A stretch of DNA of 64,000 bases from Hyaloperonospora brassicae (taxonomy: Eukaryota; Oomycota; Peronosporomycetes; Peronosporales; Peronosporaceae). The stretch covers positions 744,001-808,000 of the forward strand of contig CANTFL010000174.1 of NCBI GenBank assembly GCA_947650285.1, in the 5' to 3' direction. The translations under genes and the position numbers were made by a program. Shown here one piece after another: positions 34,832-46,972 of the stretch; position 1 is the stretch's first letter; every line of letters begins with the position of its first letter. A model generated the notes under the pieces. That model was given only the letters and a program-made list of their open reading frames with translations. It did no database searches and was not told where the DNA came from.

Positions 34832-36304
34832 ATGGATCTGAACTCGGCGTCGTGTCGAGAGCTGCAGCTGTTGCCCGGCGTGGGCCGCGTCACGGCGCAA
34901 CTGATCATCGAGTCGCGCCCATTGACGTCGGTACAGGACCTCCTGCGCGTGAGAGGCATCGGGTCCGTCAAGTTTGCAGCCATTGTGGCTCAACGTCAGG
35001 TCTATGTGGACGCAGACGCTTTCGACCCTAGAAATGCCACGTCAAGAGCTGCTTTAGTTGACCTAAATGCTGCCTCTATGCAGCAGTTGCAGCAAATCAA
35101 AGGCGTGGGGCCTGTCTTGGCTCGTCGCATTGTCCAAGCGAGACCGTTCTACCGCAAAGAAGACCTGTTGGCTGTCGAAGGCATTGGCTCGAAGTCCTAC
35201 GTCAAGATGCACGAGCAAGTGTACGTACCGTCAGATGGCAGAGGAGTACAGCAAGCGAACGAAGAACGTGGGAGCAGTCCTTCTGTAGGCTGCAAGTCGG
35301 AAGTAGAGGAGCAGCAGTTTCACTTTTGCCGGGCGATTGAGAGGAATGTGCGTGGAAACGCATTTCCGACGCAGGGGCCTGATGACAGAGACAACCGGGC
35401 GTTGATTGTAGGGAGTTGGAATATCCGCAACATCTCGCGACGCAAAGAAACGTCCTTGCTGCAGCGTATTGCTGACGTTCTGAGCGAGTTTGACCTTGTT
35501 GCGCTGCAAGAGGTGCGGGACTTGGTCGTGCTCAAGAAGCTCAAGACGATGCTGCCTGGGTGGAATTACGTGGTCTCGGAGCCCGTAGGAAGCAAGGGAG
35601 CGGGAGCAAAAGCGAGAAACGAGCGCTATGCTTTCTTTTTCAGACGGTGTATGGTTCGACTTGTTGACCGATGCTCGCTGGTTGAAGACAAAAACGGCGT
35701 GTTCACGAGGCAACCGTGTGTGACCACTTTCCGAGCAACCGCAAAGTCAGGTGTGCCAGACTTGGAGCTTTCGTTAATGAACGTGCATGTGTCGTTTGGT
35801 GAGAAAGCACGTCGGTGCGATGAAGTTGCGGAGATCAATCGATGTGCCAATGAGATGAGTGCATCCGCGCACGGTACACGAAAAGTGGTGGTGCTAGGAG
35901 ACTTCAACTTGTCGCCGCAAGACGTGTTGGGAAGTCTTGGCTCGGATAAAATGGCGTTGATCCGCTCGCCGCTTTCCACAACGGTGTTCGGTAAACTGTA
36001 CGATAACATTTGGCTTGATCGCAATGACTTCAGCAGCCAAACGGCCTGCGACGGGGAGCGAAGGTATCGTGTGGACAGCGGTGTGCTACGCGTAGACTGG
36101 CGATACTATCCTCATTCGAAAAGCGGCCAACATTGTGATCAAAGTCCAGGGGATACGATGCTTCCTCAGCTAAGAACGTACATGTCACGGGTGCAGTGTG
36201 GCTACGAGCTTTCGGATCATTGTCCTGTTTGGGTGGCTTTTGCTGCGAGCAAACCTGAGGACTCGGTCGATGAAAAAATCGGCATCAGTGCCGAAACAAC
36301 CTGA
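34832..36304 (+). CDS. EEPD1-like helix-hairpin-helix nuclease
   Basis: A 490-residue protein with two N-terminal helix-hairpin-helix units (LPGVGRVTAQLIIE near residue 15 and IKGVGPVLARRIV near 85), then an endonuclease/exonuclease/phosphatase domain. Visible catalytic motifs are SWNIRN, LQEVRD, NVHVSFG, GDFNLSP, YDNIWLD and SDHCPVW, in family order. This is the architecture of animal EEPD1, which acts at stalled replication forks and in lipid-linked signalling; a DNA-repair role here is inference. The HhH units also resemble ComEA. No signal peptide is evident and no intron is required. The gene starts a GC-rich island directly after the transposon-rich region. The EEP motifs make a metal-dependent phosphodiesterase activity likely. 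Confidence 0.88.
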   Translation: MDLNSASCRELQLLPGVGRVTAQLIIESRPLTSVQDLLRVRGIGSVKFAAIVAQRQVYVDADAFDPRNATSRAALVDLNAASMQQLQQIKGVGPVLARRIVQARPFYRKEDLLAVEGIGSKSYVKMHEQVYVPSDGRGVQQANEERGSSPSVGCKSEVEEQQFHFCRAIERNVRGNAFPTQGPDDRDNRALIVGSWNIRNISRRKETSLLQRIADVLSEFDLVALQEVRDLVVLKKLKTMLPGWNYVVSEPVGSKGAGAKARNERYAFFFRRCMVRLVDRCSLVEDKNGVFTRQPCVTTFRATAKSGVPDLELSLMNVHVSFGEKARRCDEVAEINRCANEMSASAHGTRKVVVLGDFNLSPQDVLGSLGSDKMALIRSPLSTTVFGKLYDNIWLDRNDFSSQTACDGERRYRVDSGVLRVDWRYYPHSKSGQHCDQSPGDTMLPQLRTYMSRVQCGYELSDHCPVWVAFAASKPEDSVDEKIGISAETT

Positions 36305-37274
36305 CCGTAAGTGAGTCGGCGTTGCAGTGACGCGATATCGACCGAGGACAAATCGACATTTTGCCCATCGGGACAATGGTGATGACTCGTGGATCGATTG
36401 CGTGACTAGTGGGAACACGCCGTGCTGCGATCGTGATGGCAAGCTACAGTAGCATCCAAGATGTGGGCGTGTATGAACACGACAGGCCAACCAGGCCATA
36501 GGGTCCAGTCGTTCAGCTGCAACTTTGGAACGCGTGGCAATTGAGGTGTTCAAGTCACGGCGCACGTAGCATGAAAACGTCGGCCATGAACGACGCAACA
36601 TGCTGTCGAGCAGGAGTGTTGCGAACAACTCGCGCGCGATCTTTTTGCAGGGCGAGCACCACCATGCGATTACGCATATTGCGCTCCGTGGGCGTCATCT
36701 ACCAGACCTCCTGTGCTTCGTTCTCTGCGAAGCAAACGATGCATACAGTGTCAAAGCAGCTGCGACAATACCACCTCTGACCCATTGCGAAGCCAGAACT
36801 CGAAGCGTGTCAGCGTGTGTGCTTTGCAGACACCTGCACGTGTCTAGGTCAACATACGAACAAAACGAGAAGAACACCGTTTACACGGACACGCGAATGG
36901 ATCGAGACGAAATTGCCGGACGCGAGAAAACCAAAAAGCGGGCGAAGGGCCATCAATTGGTGCAGCTTCCTCGTAGCCGCCAACCCAAAGGACTCTTTGC
37001 GTCCAAATATTGGGTAGTGCTCGAAGGTAAACAGGTGTTTGATATTAACTGGTACTTCGTTGTAGGTTCGTCTCCGTTTCTATAGTTGTAGCATCGACCC
37101 ACGTCTCGAGGGGTTACACAGCAATGTCACTTGCCGTCACCGCTCGGTGTCAGGTATTCCGAATGTCGTACCAGCCACAACCACACTTGCTTCCAACGCA
37201 ACGCGACCCACTCGCGCAACATAAGCACCCGCTCGACCACCAGCAGCCACTTAAGATCGAGCCCTCTTCCCAGT
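36305..37274. other. Intergenic gap
   Basis: About 970 bases between EEPD1-like and CCT3. A plus-strand frame of 161 codons (36600-37085) shows no known domain and is probably chance. The right part should contain the CCT3 promoter. Confidence 0.4.
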
Positions 37275-39073
37275 ATGATGCAAGCGCCCGTGCTCGTGCT
37301 CAGTACGTGCCCAGCGCGCCGTCGCTCGTCCCCCGGCCCTCGTGTACTGCTCTCTAACGCGTCTCTTCTGCTGCTGTGCACTTGTTGTCGCGTGTCTGTC
37401 TGTCTGTCTGTCTGCCTGTCGCTCTCTCTCTCTCTCTTTGTCTCTTTGTCTCTTTGTCTGTCGTTTTGTCTCTTTGTGTGTCGTTTTGTCTCTCTGTGTG
37501 TACGGCAGATACCAATACGAAGCGCGAGACTGGACGCACGGCGCAGCTCGGGAACATTGAAGCGGCCAAAGCCGTGTCGGACATTGTGCGCACGACGCTC
37601 GGGCCGCGCTCGATGCTCAAGATGCTGCTGGACCCCATGGGCGGCATTGTCATGACGAACGACGGCAACGCGATCCTGCGGGAAGTGGACGTGGCCCACC
37701 CAGCGGCCAAGAGCATGATCGAGCTCAGTCGCGCTCAGGACGAAGAAGTGGGCGACGGCACGACGTCAGTGATCATTCTGGCCGGCGAGCTCCTGGTCGT
37801 GGCCGAGCCGTTTCTGCGCCACCAAGTGCACCCGACCGTGATCATTCGCGGCTTCCACCGCGCGCTGAGCACGTCGCTCGCACTGGCCAAAGAGATGACG
37901 CGCAGCATTGATCTTGAGAACAAGGACGACATGCGGCAGCTGGTGCAGTCGTCGATCGGTACAAAGTTCTCTCCCCGCGTGGGCAACTTGGTGAGTGACT
38001 TGGCACTTGATGCCGTGCGCACGGTTGTGTTCACGACCGCGTCGGGCCGCAAGGAAGTGGACGTCAAACGCTATGCAAAAGTCGAGAAGATCCCCGGTGG
38101 CGAGCTGGAAGACAGCCGCGTGCTCAAGGGCGTGATGTTTAACAAAGACGTGACGCACTCGAAGATGCGCCGACGCATTGAGAACCCGCGGGTGCTGCTG
38201 CTGGACTGCCCGCTTGAGTACAAGAAGGGCGAGAGTCAGACGAACGTCGAGCTCACGAACGATCAGGACTGGAACACGCTCTTGCGCCTGGAAGAAGAGT
38301 ACATTGAGAACTTGTGCGCACAGGTCGTGGCGATGAAGCCCGATGTGGTGATCACGGAGAAGGGCGTGTCGGATCTGGCACAGCACTACTTTGTCAAAGC
38401 GGGTATCACGGCCTTCCGTCGTCTGCGCAAGACGGACAACAATCGTGTAGCTCGTGCAACAGGCGCGACGATTGTGAGTCGTGCAGACGAGATCCAGGAG
38501 TCGGACATTGGCACCAAGTGCGGACTCTTTGAGGTGCGCAAGCTCGGCGACGAATACTTTGCTTTCTTTGAGGAGTGCAAAGAGCCTGGTGCATGCAGCA
38601 TACTGCTACGCGGTGGCAGTAAGGACGTGCTGAACGAGATCGAGCGCAATTTGCAGGACGCGATGCAAGTGGTGCGCAACGTTGTGTTCGAGCCGTTGCT
38701 GCTGCCCGGAGGCGGTGCTACGGAGATGCGTCTCGCCCACGAGCTCAAAAAGCGCGCGGATGAGATTGAGGGTGTTGAGCAGTTTCCATTCCGGGCAGTC
38801 GGCGAGGCCCTAGAGGTCATCCCGCGCACGCTGCTGCAGAACTGCGGTGCCAATGTGGTGCGCGTGATGACGTCGCTGCGCGCCAAGCAAGCCGAGACGG
38901 AGGAGTCGTACGGCGTAGATGGTGTCACGGGCAAGGTGACGTCGTCCGAGGAGCTGGGTGTGTGGGAGCCCTTCCAGGTCAAGACTCAGTCGATCAAGAC
39001 AGCCGTGGAGGCAGCGTGCATGCTGCTGCGTATTGACGACATTGTGTCTGGGTTGGCGAAGAAGAAGAACTAG
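37275..39073 (+). CDS. CCT3: TCP-1/CCT chaperonin subunit gamma (CCT3)
   Basis: Subunit of the cytosolic CCT ring that folds actin and tubulin by ATP hydrolysis. Two exons, 37275-37302 and 37509-39073, give 530 residues. The short first exon encodes MMQAPVLVL plus the first base of Asn; splicing with GTACGTG donor and GGCAG acceptor restores the conserved N-terminus leading into TNTKRETGR. Family motifs include TTLGPRSMLKML, MTNDGNAILRE, the nucleotide-binding GDGTTS and LLPGGGATEM near the C-terminus. An uninterrupted frame beginning in the intron at 37376 would give a false Cys/Ser/Leu-rich leader that looks like a signal peptide; it is translated microsatellite. The gene lies downstream of the EEPD1-like gene on the same strand, and a gene-poor stretch follows it. 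Confidence 0.95.
37385..37502. repeat. TCTG/CTCT pyrimidine-rich microsatellite in the CCT3 intron
   Basis: Runs of GTCT, CT and TTTGTCTC units fill most of the 206-bp CCT3 intron (37303-37508). The pyrimidine-rich strand is the coding strand, so it can double as the polypyrimidine tract. Confidence 0.8.
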
Positions 39074-41879
39074 ACAGGCAGGAGCAAAGCGTGGCTTTCT
39101 ATATATTCTTGGTCCGATCGAGCTTTGGAGGAATGGCAGGAGATACATGTCCGGATGTGCATAAGGTCGCGAGCTGGATTGGGAAGCGTTCAGATGACAT
39201 TGCCATAGGTTACTGTCGTCGGGGTTGCAGTGTGCTCCTTATATGACTGGCTAGCATAGGTGTCCAATCTGGCATCGTCGACCATGGAGCTGCTGGATCT
39301 TGTTCCTGAGTTCCATGCGCATACATAGCAAAGCTTGAGGTGGTTTCTATACCTTCCAATGGAGGCACACAAACGCAAGCAAAGCTCGATGAGAGATACA
39401 TCACCACTTACAGCTGGATTGTTGAGCGGTCTGACCAGGACAGTAATCTTGACCTCTTGGCAGGCGCTTGTGCATCCTTACGCAAAAGCTAGATCTGAGG
39501 TTGGCTGTGATGATAGGTAGCGTTTCGAGGTTAGCGGTAGTGATAAGACTAGTTTGCTAATCTGCAAGATCTGCAGGCTCTGTCGGACGGACTGAAAAGT
39601 CGTAATGCCGTCGCAGGTGTGGTCGTTGTCAGTTGCATTGACGACGTCGTGTCCAATACGAGCACTTCTGGTTCGGGAGCTCGTCTGCACCGTACTGCCA
39701 AGTCGAAGTCAAAGCTTTCGCTAGTCCGAGATGAGTCAACCGGATGGTGCGTGTGCACAGAGTTCGTATCGAGTACGCGTATGCTGCCAAATGAAGAGGA
39801 CCTGACGTGCATTGCGTACACAAGAGCTAGATGATTGTTGAGATGAACACGCACGCGCCTTCTTCTGTTTGCTGAAGTCCATACCGCAGCACAGAAGATG
39901 AATGAAGCATGGCAAGTTAGTCCCGCCTGACGCCACGCAGCATCGTCATGTCGTCTACATCACAACTCACAAGGCAGCAGCATCGAAAGTACTAGAGACC
40001 TATGTCGTACACCTTTCCTTCACAGATGTACCGTAGGTTCGAGGTGCTTGCGGCGTCCAATTTTACATCGTAGCGCCCTGATGTTTATTCGAAAAAGTCA
40101 CTTGACTCTTTCGGATCAACCGTGAGCAGGTTCTGTATGTAGCGACCGACGACAATCTCAATGAGTTTTCCCATTGAGGTCTTGCTGTTAACATTGCACG
40201 GCCAAGATTTATGTATCTGTTCGTTAGCTCACTTGCATGCGAACGCTTAGTGTTGTCATTCGGCCTCTACAGAGCTGAGGCACCTGTTTCTTGGCACATA
40301 GGCTCGAATGTGATTACAGCTTTACCAATCATCAACATGGGCGCCCGACACGACACGTCGTTCATAAGCAGTGCCGCCCCAGTCCGTCTTTGTAAACGCT
40401 TTGGCGGTGAAGATGTTGGAAATCATTTCGTACACAATGCCCTGCTCTCGAGTCGATTTTCAGTATCGTAGAACGCGGATGCAAGCATATCGTGTCAAGT
40501 CCCAGAACGCGTGAGGAACGTGATAATGCCGTCACCACATACGCGATGTCTGGTCAGATGCAAGACGTAACATACATTGGACTTTCGATGCAAAACCAGT
40601 ATGACTATGGCTTTACTACAGCCCATTCCCCCTCCACTGTAGTTGTTGATATAAACTGTCGTCTATGCATGTATAGGCTCATCGAGTCTTCACTACCGTT
40701 GCATTCTGTTGGTCAAATCACGTCAAGGACGTATTGAGTCAGCTGGATCACAATCGTTCTGGCGGCTTCGTCTGCATCGATTCCGATGGTCAACATGACT
40801 TTGCTATGTCCAGCTTCTTCATCCTGTGGCATTATGTTTGGCCGTCTTTACTTCTTTAATCTTACAGGTGGGTTTCGCGGCTATGATTGTGCCGCTACAC
40901 ACGAAGATGTGCGTGCACGTGAAACACGAAACATCGCAAATACACTTCACACTGATACATTGATCCGCATCACAGCTCTGCAACTTTTGTTAGAGTGAAC
41001 GCGGCGCATGGTCTTGTTGATAGCACTGGCTGCCTATGTCGAACCCCAGGCAATCTTGCATGTCGTGTCTTATGCCTTGTCCCACCGAATGGAAAACTCA
41101 TGTCGAAAATTTCCATTTCGATTTAGAGCAGCGTGTCTGTGTCCAACAGCTAACCGGTGTACCTTGTCAACAGCGATGAAATAAACACTCTTGAGCCAAC
41201 AACCAAGCTCCTTTCCAAGACGACTGTCGTGGCGAGCATCTGTTTTAGCCAAGGCTCCTCAGGTCAAAGGCATACGAAACGAGACAGGTGTGCAATCATT
41301 TCCCTCGAACACTTGTGTAGGAACCTCGACGTGTGCGTTCTGACAACGCTCTGAGATGACTCATATGGAGCTCCCAAACACATACATCGTTTGTGGTACG
41401 CTGCTATGCATTTCGCAAAGATAGCTTCTTTTCCTCCGCGCACAAAATCAGTGAAACAAACTCATGCTGCATACGGGTACTCGCCCCTGCCTCTGCCTCT
41501 GCACCTTTGCCTTTGTATCTACATCGTCTTGAATCAGCGATGCAATCTTTACTTTTCCGATTGCGGGACGCGGGAAGCTGAGCGAGTGACGTTTTAAAGA
41601 AGCAGCTAGCACCCAATGTATGCGCCTCTTTTTCTTGTACAGTGACCAAAGTATCTGCGATAACACGCGCATGTGTCGAGGCAGTACGTAACATTTGATC
41701 CGTAGCTTCTATGTGCCTTGACATGTCCTGAATGCACGACAACAAATGTCATCAGGAAGACATGCATAATCGAGGTGAACACGCATCACTGCAAATTTGT
41801 AGCACATCCAATGTGAGGCTCCGACAACCCGCATACATAGTCTTGACATGGACACGTATTTCGATGCACCGCTACATGT

Positions 41880-42176
41880 GTCATCGATCCGTGTTAATGA
41901 TATCGTCGATGTACAGAAAAGAGATCCTACGCACTAGCTTTGATCAAGGGTACGTGGCCGCACATAGACTAGCACGGCCTCATTCGATGCAACATTGACG
42001 CTTCGTACCATTCGTTGATCGCGCCATGGATAGTTGATAGCGTAGGATACTATCGGTGTATGATTGATGATTGCAGTCGGGTACACGTGATGTGCAAAAT
42101 AGCAGCTATATATCGTTGAGCGCTTCGTAAGTACATTCATGGTCGCTGTCGACTGAGGATCTCCTTTGTATATCAT
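41880..42176 (-). pseudogene. Possible Copia-type integrase/RT debris
   Basis: On the minus strand a fragment reads YFAHHVYPTAIINHTP followed by further residues ending YVRPRTLDQS. It resembles the Copia integrase stretch where NRTP is followed by the modelled RVFG...YVH segment. Just downstream another frame reads FLYIDDIIN, like the Copia reverse transcriptase YxDD box. The pieces are short and broken by stops, so the identification is tentative. Confidence 0.35.
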
Positions 42177-43421
42177 ATCAACATCCGTCTCCTCAAGCGG
42201 CTTTACATTAAGGTTCTTGTCTCATCGCACAAACTACATATCTTTGCCCAAGTCTAGCGCTGTAACACTGAACTTTTGATGTTAGAGCGAGCCGACTTCA
42301 GTAACGCCCGAACACGAGGCACAGAATGCGCTTTCGAGTGTAGTTCACTCGCATAATGATCTTGTACCCCTCAAGAGTATTGATGCTGTCAAGGGCGAGG
42401 TGCGAGCATTTCTGGCACTAAATGTGGATGTCAGCTGACCAGCGCGTCGGTCGTACAACTAGTAGCTTGCACTATCTACCACGACAAAGCTTCACGAGGG
42501 CGAACAATGACATACGCTGGCGTGCGAGCTGTGTAAAATCAGCTCGAATGGAAGCGCGGACCAGCAAACTACAATTTGTGTAGTTTGTCCGATTACACGT
42601 AGCTGGCCCTGCGCAACATCTATGCTGTGCGACACTACCTCATTTATAAGTATGACGCGATATCTCATTCCCCGCTATACCGTGCTGATGCTGTATGCAG
42701 GCTTCACGGTGTCGTTCCTGAATAAATCCCTGGCTGTGGCCAAGAACCAATGTCACATAAGTAGCTGATGACCGTAGCTTGTACGATTTCCTGTCCAGAA
42801 TCGTCGAGGTAGCATGAAAGCATCGAATAGGAAAGAACCAGAACGATCGACAAGATCGGTCATGCACCACGATGATGAACAGCACCGAAACTCATCATAA
42901 TACACCTCACTCCTTTCCTGTCCTCCTAGATTGTATGTTTTTGGCATGTTCTTTGTAAGATGACTAGATGGTCACGTGCTTGGAGCGAGTAGACAGCTAC
43001 CCACGACGATGTTCACGACTTTCACTCGTTACTCGAGCGCTATATTGCCTGTATCGATGCCACTTCGTAACGATAAGCTTCTTGTGATCCAGCATGATGG
43101 AACAAATCAGACATAAGCTCCAGTCTTTGCACGCATAAAAGCGTCTCCAGATGGGCGTTTACACGGGTTTAGTCAAATGCGACGCCCACATAGCCATGAG
43201 GTGGCGATGCGCCGTCGCGGATGCAATTGACCCACTTCTTTCCCAGTTTTGTAACAATCGAAATTGGGTCACGGATCAGAAATACAAGTTTATTCACAGG
43301 CCACAAACGCGCTTTATCAATTCGGAGGCCAAAAAAGAGAGCCAAAATTATCACCGAAATGACGGCGTTGGATTGGTCCACGTCGTCGTACAGAGTCACG
43401 GCATGCGGACGATCGAAGTAT

Positions 43422-43485
43422 GGTCACATAACGTTAACATTCTACACAGTACGTATACTGTGTCGTATGTTAACGTTATGTGACC
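43422..43485. repeat. 64-bp nearly perfect palindrome
   Basis: Two perfect 19-bp arms, GGTCACATAACGTTAACAT (43422-43440) and its reverse complement (43467-43485), enclose a 26-bp centre. The centre holds a second concentric inverted repeat, ACACAGTA (43444-43451) and TACTGTGT (43456-43463). Only three base pairs on each side of the inner repeat fail to match. No clear target duplication flanks it. Confidence 0.92.
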
Positions 43486-44623
43486 ACCAATCGAGTCGCT
43501 GAAACCAATCGCGACATAACGCAAGGCAAGTGAAACGAGCAGGCTGCGTTTCCGCCACCAACACAATATGCAGAACAGAGAAGCAGGTATGTTCAAGCAT
43601 GAGCATACTTGTTCATCGAGTCTGCACCCTGTATTTGTATGCAGGTGGCACTGCTCTGCAGACGCCGATGGAAGGACCATTTGCGCGTTTCTCGATCTCT
43701 GTGGAGAGAGTGCTTGTATCAGGACGCACGATGTGGTTTTTTGGTCGTAGATAGAGTGATGACTTGTAACGATGGAGTTGGATTCGCCTTCTTGCTGCTC
43801 ACAGTCAAATGAAGATGAACAAGTACGATCTGCAGTTTTACTTACTGCACTCGTCTGGCTGAAGCAACGCCGGCGACTCAAAACGCTTCCGTCCAGCCAG
43901 TGTTTCAGTCGACTCATTCGTGTTCATGCCCTGGTTCATAACGTTCGTATCCCAGTCAAAACGTGTGCGTCCCACTTAAAACGCTTGCGCCCTCCCTACC
44001 TATGACCTGAACGATAACGTCCACATAAAGCTTCGAGTCCTGACGCAACGTAGTACCGTCAAAATGCCTCTTGTCTACGAGTTGTGGGATCGGTCGTAGC
44101 ATTCGTACGCATCGAAAGTGTACGCGGACGCGGTGAAAACGAGGTGTGCGTACACGCACGAGGACAGCTAACGATGTCCGTTTTGGACAAACCCCCATCT
44201 CGATCAGAGAAATCGACTCAACATTTGCCCCAGCAGTTTCGCCAAAGCTTTCGCAAGTTGTCTCTGAAGAACGTGACTACGGTCAAACCAAACAGCATAT
44301 CTGCAATCCAATACGTTGCATCACTCGGCGGCGCTTCTCGTGGCTTCACGACGTGCAAGAGAATGCTTTGGCAGTGTTTCGCTCTCCACGTATCGGACAT
44401 TACGAGATCGGTCGCCACCGCATCCATCCGCGACTTGTGCTCGAAAGTGAGAGAATTGAGCCTTTCCGGTTCTGGTCCTTTCAGGATGGAGATCTGCTCG
44501 CTCGCACTTTCTTGATCCAATGACACACCCTACCGAGATGAAGAGCGAGCGCTGAGGTCGACGACCCAATGCTCGTTGCAGACTCATTTTGCAAACCCCT
44601 GAGCGACGTGCAAGTCTTCATCG

Positions 44624-46812
44624 ATGTCTTCTTCTTCTTCTTCTTCTCCTTCTGTGTCGTCGTCAGCACCCGCTGGTGCCTCGCCGTCACCATCGGCCGA
44701 AGCAGCATCAACGAAACCAATCGCCACTAGTGCGATCTCCAGTGCGCTTGTGGATGATGTGACGAGTTTCGTTGCTATCGGACAGGCTGGAGAAGGAGGA
44801 GGAGATGAAGACGGTGACTCCAGCTTTTGGGACATCATTGCCGGCTCCCACATGAAACTAGAGAGCTACAGCGATCAACCGTACGACCAGGAAATGACCG
44901 AACCGGTACCAAGCTTCATGTCTTCGACGGCGCCACCTCTCTCGACATCGATGAGCTTTGCGTCGTCACCGGTTCCATTGACGAATCTACCAGAGTACGA
45001 AGAGTACGTTGTCCACTGCAGTTCGTATCAACCAGCCAATGCTTCGATCGATTTGCACGCGACACTGTCGTGGGATCTAACGATCGACTGCCAACGGGTA
45101 GCTTCGGCACGTTACCCTCATTGATGTGCAGCCAAGTCTCGTACCCGGGCCTCGGACCAAGTCATCTCGTCACTTTTGAACCTCGTCGAGACGGCACACC
45201 TTTTCGTACGAAGTAGGCGATGGTGAAGGCACGCACTTGTCCATCGATCACCTAACGTTGTTTGCTGTGCTGTATATGTAGCGCTGTCGAAACCCATTGT
45301 GCGTGAAGATGGGTTCCTGCTCGTGGGCACGGAGATCGTTGCCGACGCCTTATCAAGTTCGACCCGCGAGAAGAACCGAATCTTCGTGACAAACTTCCTC
45401 ACCTCTGCTGCGCCGACACAGCCACCAGCGCACATTCTCGTGGAAGACGTATGCCCCATTTCGTGAACGTGTGATCCGAGCACGACTAACTGGTAACGCG
45501 TAATGCGACCCGTTTGTCCGCAGGAGGTTCGCGATGCACGCTGGATAGGCCCTCGAGCCGCTGTCTTGGCGATCGGCAAAGAGATACAAGTCATTCAGTT
45601 GGGTGATCTCTCCATGGGAGGATCGTGCAGGATGCAAGGTACGCAGTAATTGCTCGAGCTTTGCACAGACTATGGGGGTCTCACGAGCAGCTCACGTGTG
45701 CTGTGTAGCGCCAATTAACGCCGTGCACGCCGATACGATACGAGAGCTCGCTGTGTCGCCTACTACGACCTCCTACGTGGTGTCTGGGGGTAAGTACGCG
45801 TTGGTTGTTGTTGCTGCTGCCGTACGACGCGCGACGACGAAGTTGACAATGTGTTTGTTTACGCGGCACTAACACACGTGTACCATTAGGTTTTGACGAG
45901 ACGGTTGTCCTGACCGACCTACGAGCCCAGGGAGACCCGCAAGCGGCTGCGATCATTGGCAAGTACAATGCAAGCGACGTGGTGAGCAGCGTGCGATGGG
46001 CACCTCTGGAGTCGCAATTGAGCTGGACAACGGATGGAGGCGACTTCCAAGTCGCTGACATTCGCGTGCACTCGCCCCAGCTACAAGTCCCGCTCTACAC
46101 GTATCAGGTACATCTACAGCGCTGTCTTCTGTGCTCCAGAGTTGCGTGGTAATAGCTCATCTTCAGCATTGGTGCGCAGAATCTGACCGCTTTTGGCGGC
46201 CTCTTCTCCCATGAATACCTGGGCCCCTATAACATCGCTCTCGGATTCCAGTACGGCCACATTGCTTTCGTCGACACGCGAATGCCTCGGCATAATTTCT
46301 GGTACTTTCACATCCAGCAGCTGCAACAAACCCATGAGGAGGCTCGAGTTACCCGCGACTGACGAGGCCTTTGTGCAATGCTGTGCTAGTACCTCTACGA
46401 TCGAGTCCAAGCTAGGAGGCACGGGTGAAATCTGTCGTTACAAGACGGACAAATTTGCGATATTTGGCTATGGCGGGTACGACTTGCACAGCAGGTGTTC
46501 ATGTGCACGTACTGAATCCGTTGTGATGTTAGATTCTCCACCGCGTATATGGACGGAACAGCCACGAGCTTGGACCAGGTCATCCTGTACGTCGATAATC
46601 TGAGCTTGTGCGTCATAAGTATGTGTGCTGATGTTGACTCGGATCGTGCATTCTGCAGACAACAGCATCGGACGCTCTCTTCGTACAAAACAAGCGGCGA
46701 CTTTTCCTATGAGCGAGGATTGTACCTGGCTGTCTCGGACAAGTGCGTGCTGATATGGGACCGAACGGAGGTGGGCGTACTAACCGGTCGTGCTTGTGTG
46801 CATGTGTTATGA
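44624..46812 (+). CDS. WD-repeat-like protein, multi-exon
   Basis: A plus-strand gene with small introns. The Ser-rich N-terminus starts at 44624 (in-frame stop just upstream). Well-supported exons are 45282-45448, 45524-45638, 45709-45789 and 45890-46107, with consistent phases and good GT/AG sites. A further exon probably begins at 46180. Their translation has WD-type blades: INAVHADTIRELAVSP...SGGFDETVVLTDLR, VSSVRWAPLESQLSW...FQVADIR, and NIALGFQYGHIAFVDTRMP. A later segment ends SDKCVLIWDRTEVG. Exon joints near 45.0-45.2 kb and 46.3-46.7 kb and the exact stop are unresolved; the end may lie anywhere from 46812 to about 46900. The function is not identified. It converges with the unknown gene at 46973 with little space between. 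Confidence 0.65.
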
Positions 46813-46972
46813 CGCTAGCACGGGCACTGTGTCGGTGTATACGGATGATACGGTCTTTGGATCGTCGACGTCATTTCACGGCAGCACTGCAGCTGGTGGC
46901 TGGTAAACTTCATCTGAACAAGTGTGAAAATGATACAACAAAGGTGTTACAATCTACATTGGCAGTACAAAG

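Larger units (their letters stand above)
39074..44623. other. Gene-poor 5.5 kb stretch
   Basis: No intact gene was found. Open frames stay below about 175 codons and lack domains, apart from weak Copia-like fragments on the minus strand near 41.9-42.2 kb and a striking palindrome at 43422-43485. Most of it may be worn transposon sequence. Confidence 0.45.

Noticed and set aside
37376..37508. Cys/Ser/Leu-rich leader of CCT3 as a signal peptide
   Set aside because: It is translated intron microsatellite; the conserved N-terminus is restored by splicing the exon at 37275-37302.
40020..40060. tRNA T-arm-like string GGTTCGAGG
   Set aside because: No acceptor stem, anticodon arm or D-arm can be built around it.
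46114..46668. Minus-strand gene opposite the WD-like protein
   Set aside because: The minus-strand frames mirror plus-strand exons that show WD-blade patterns and proper splice sites.
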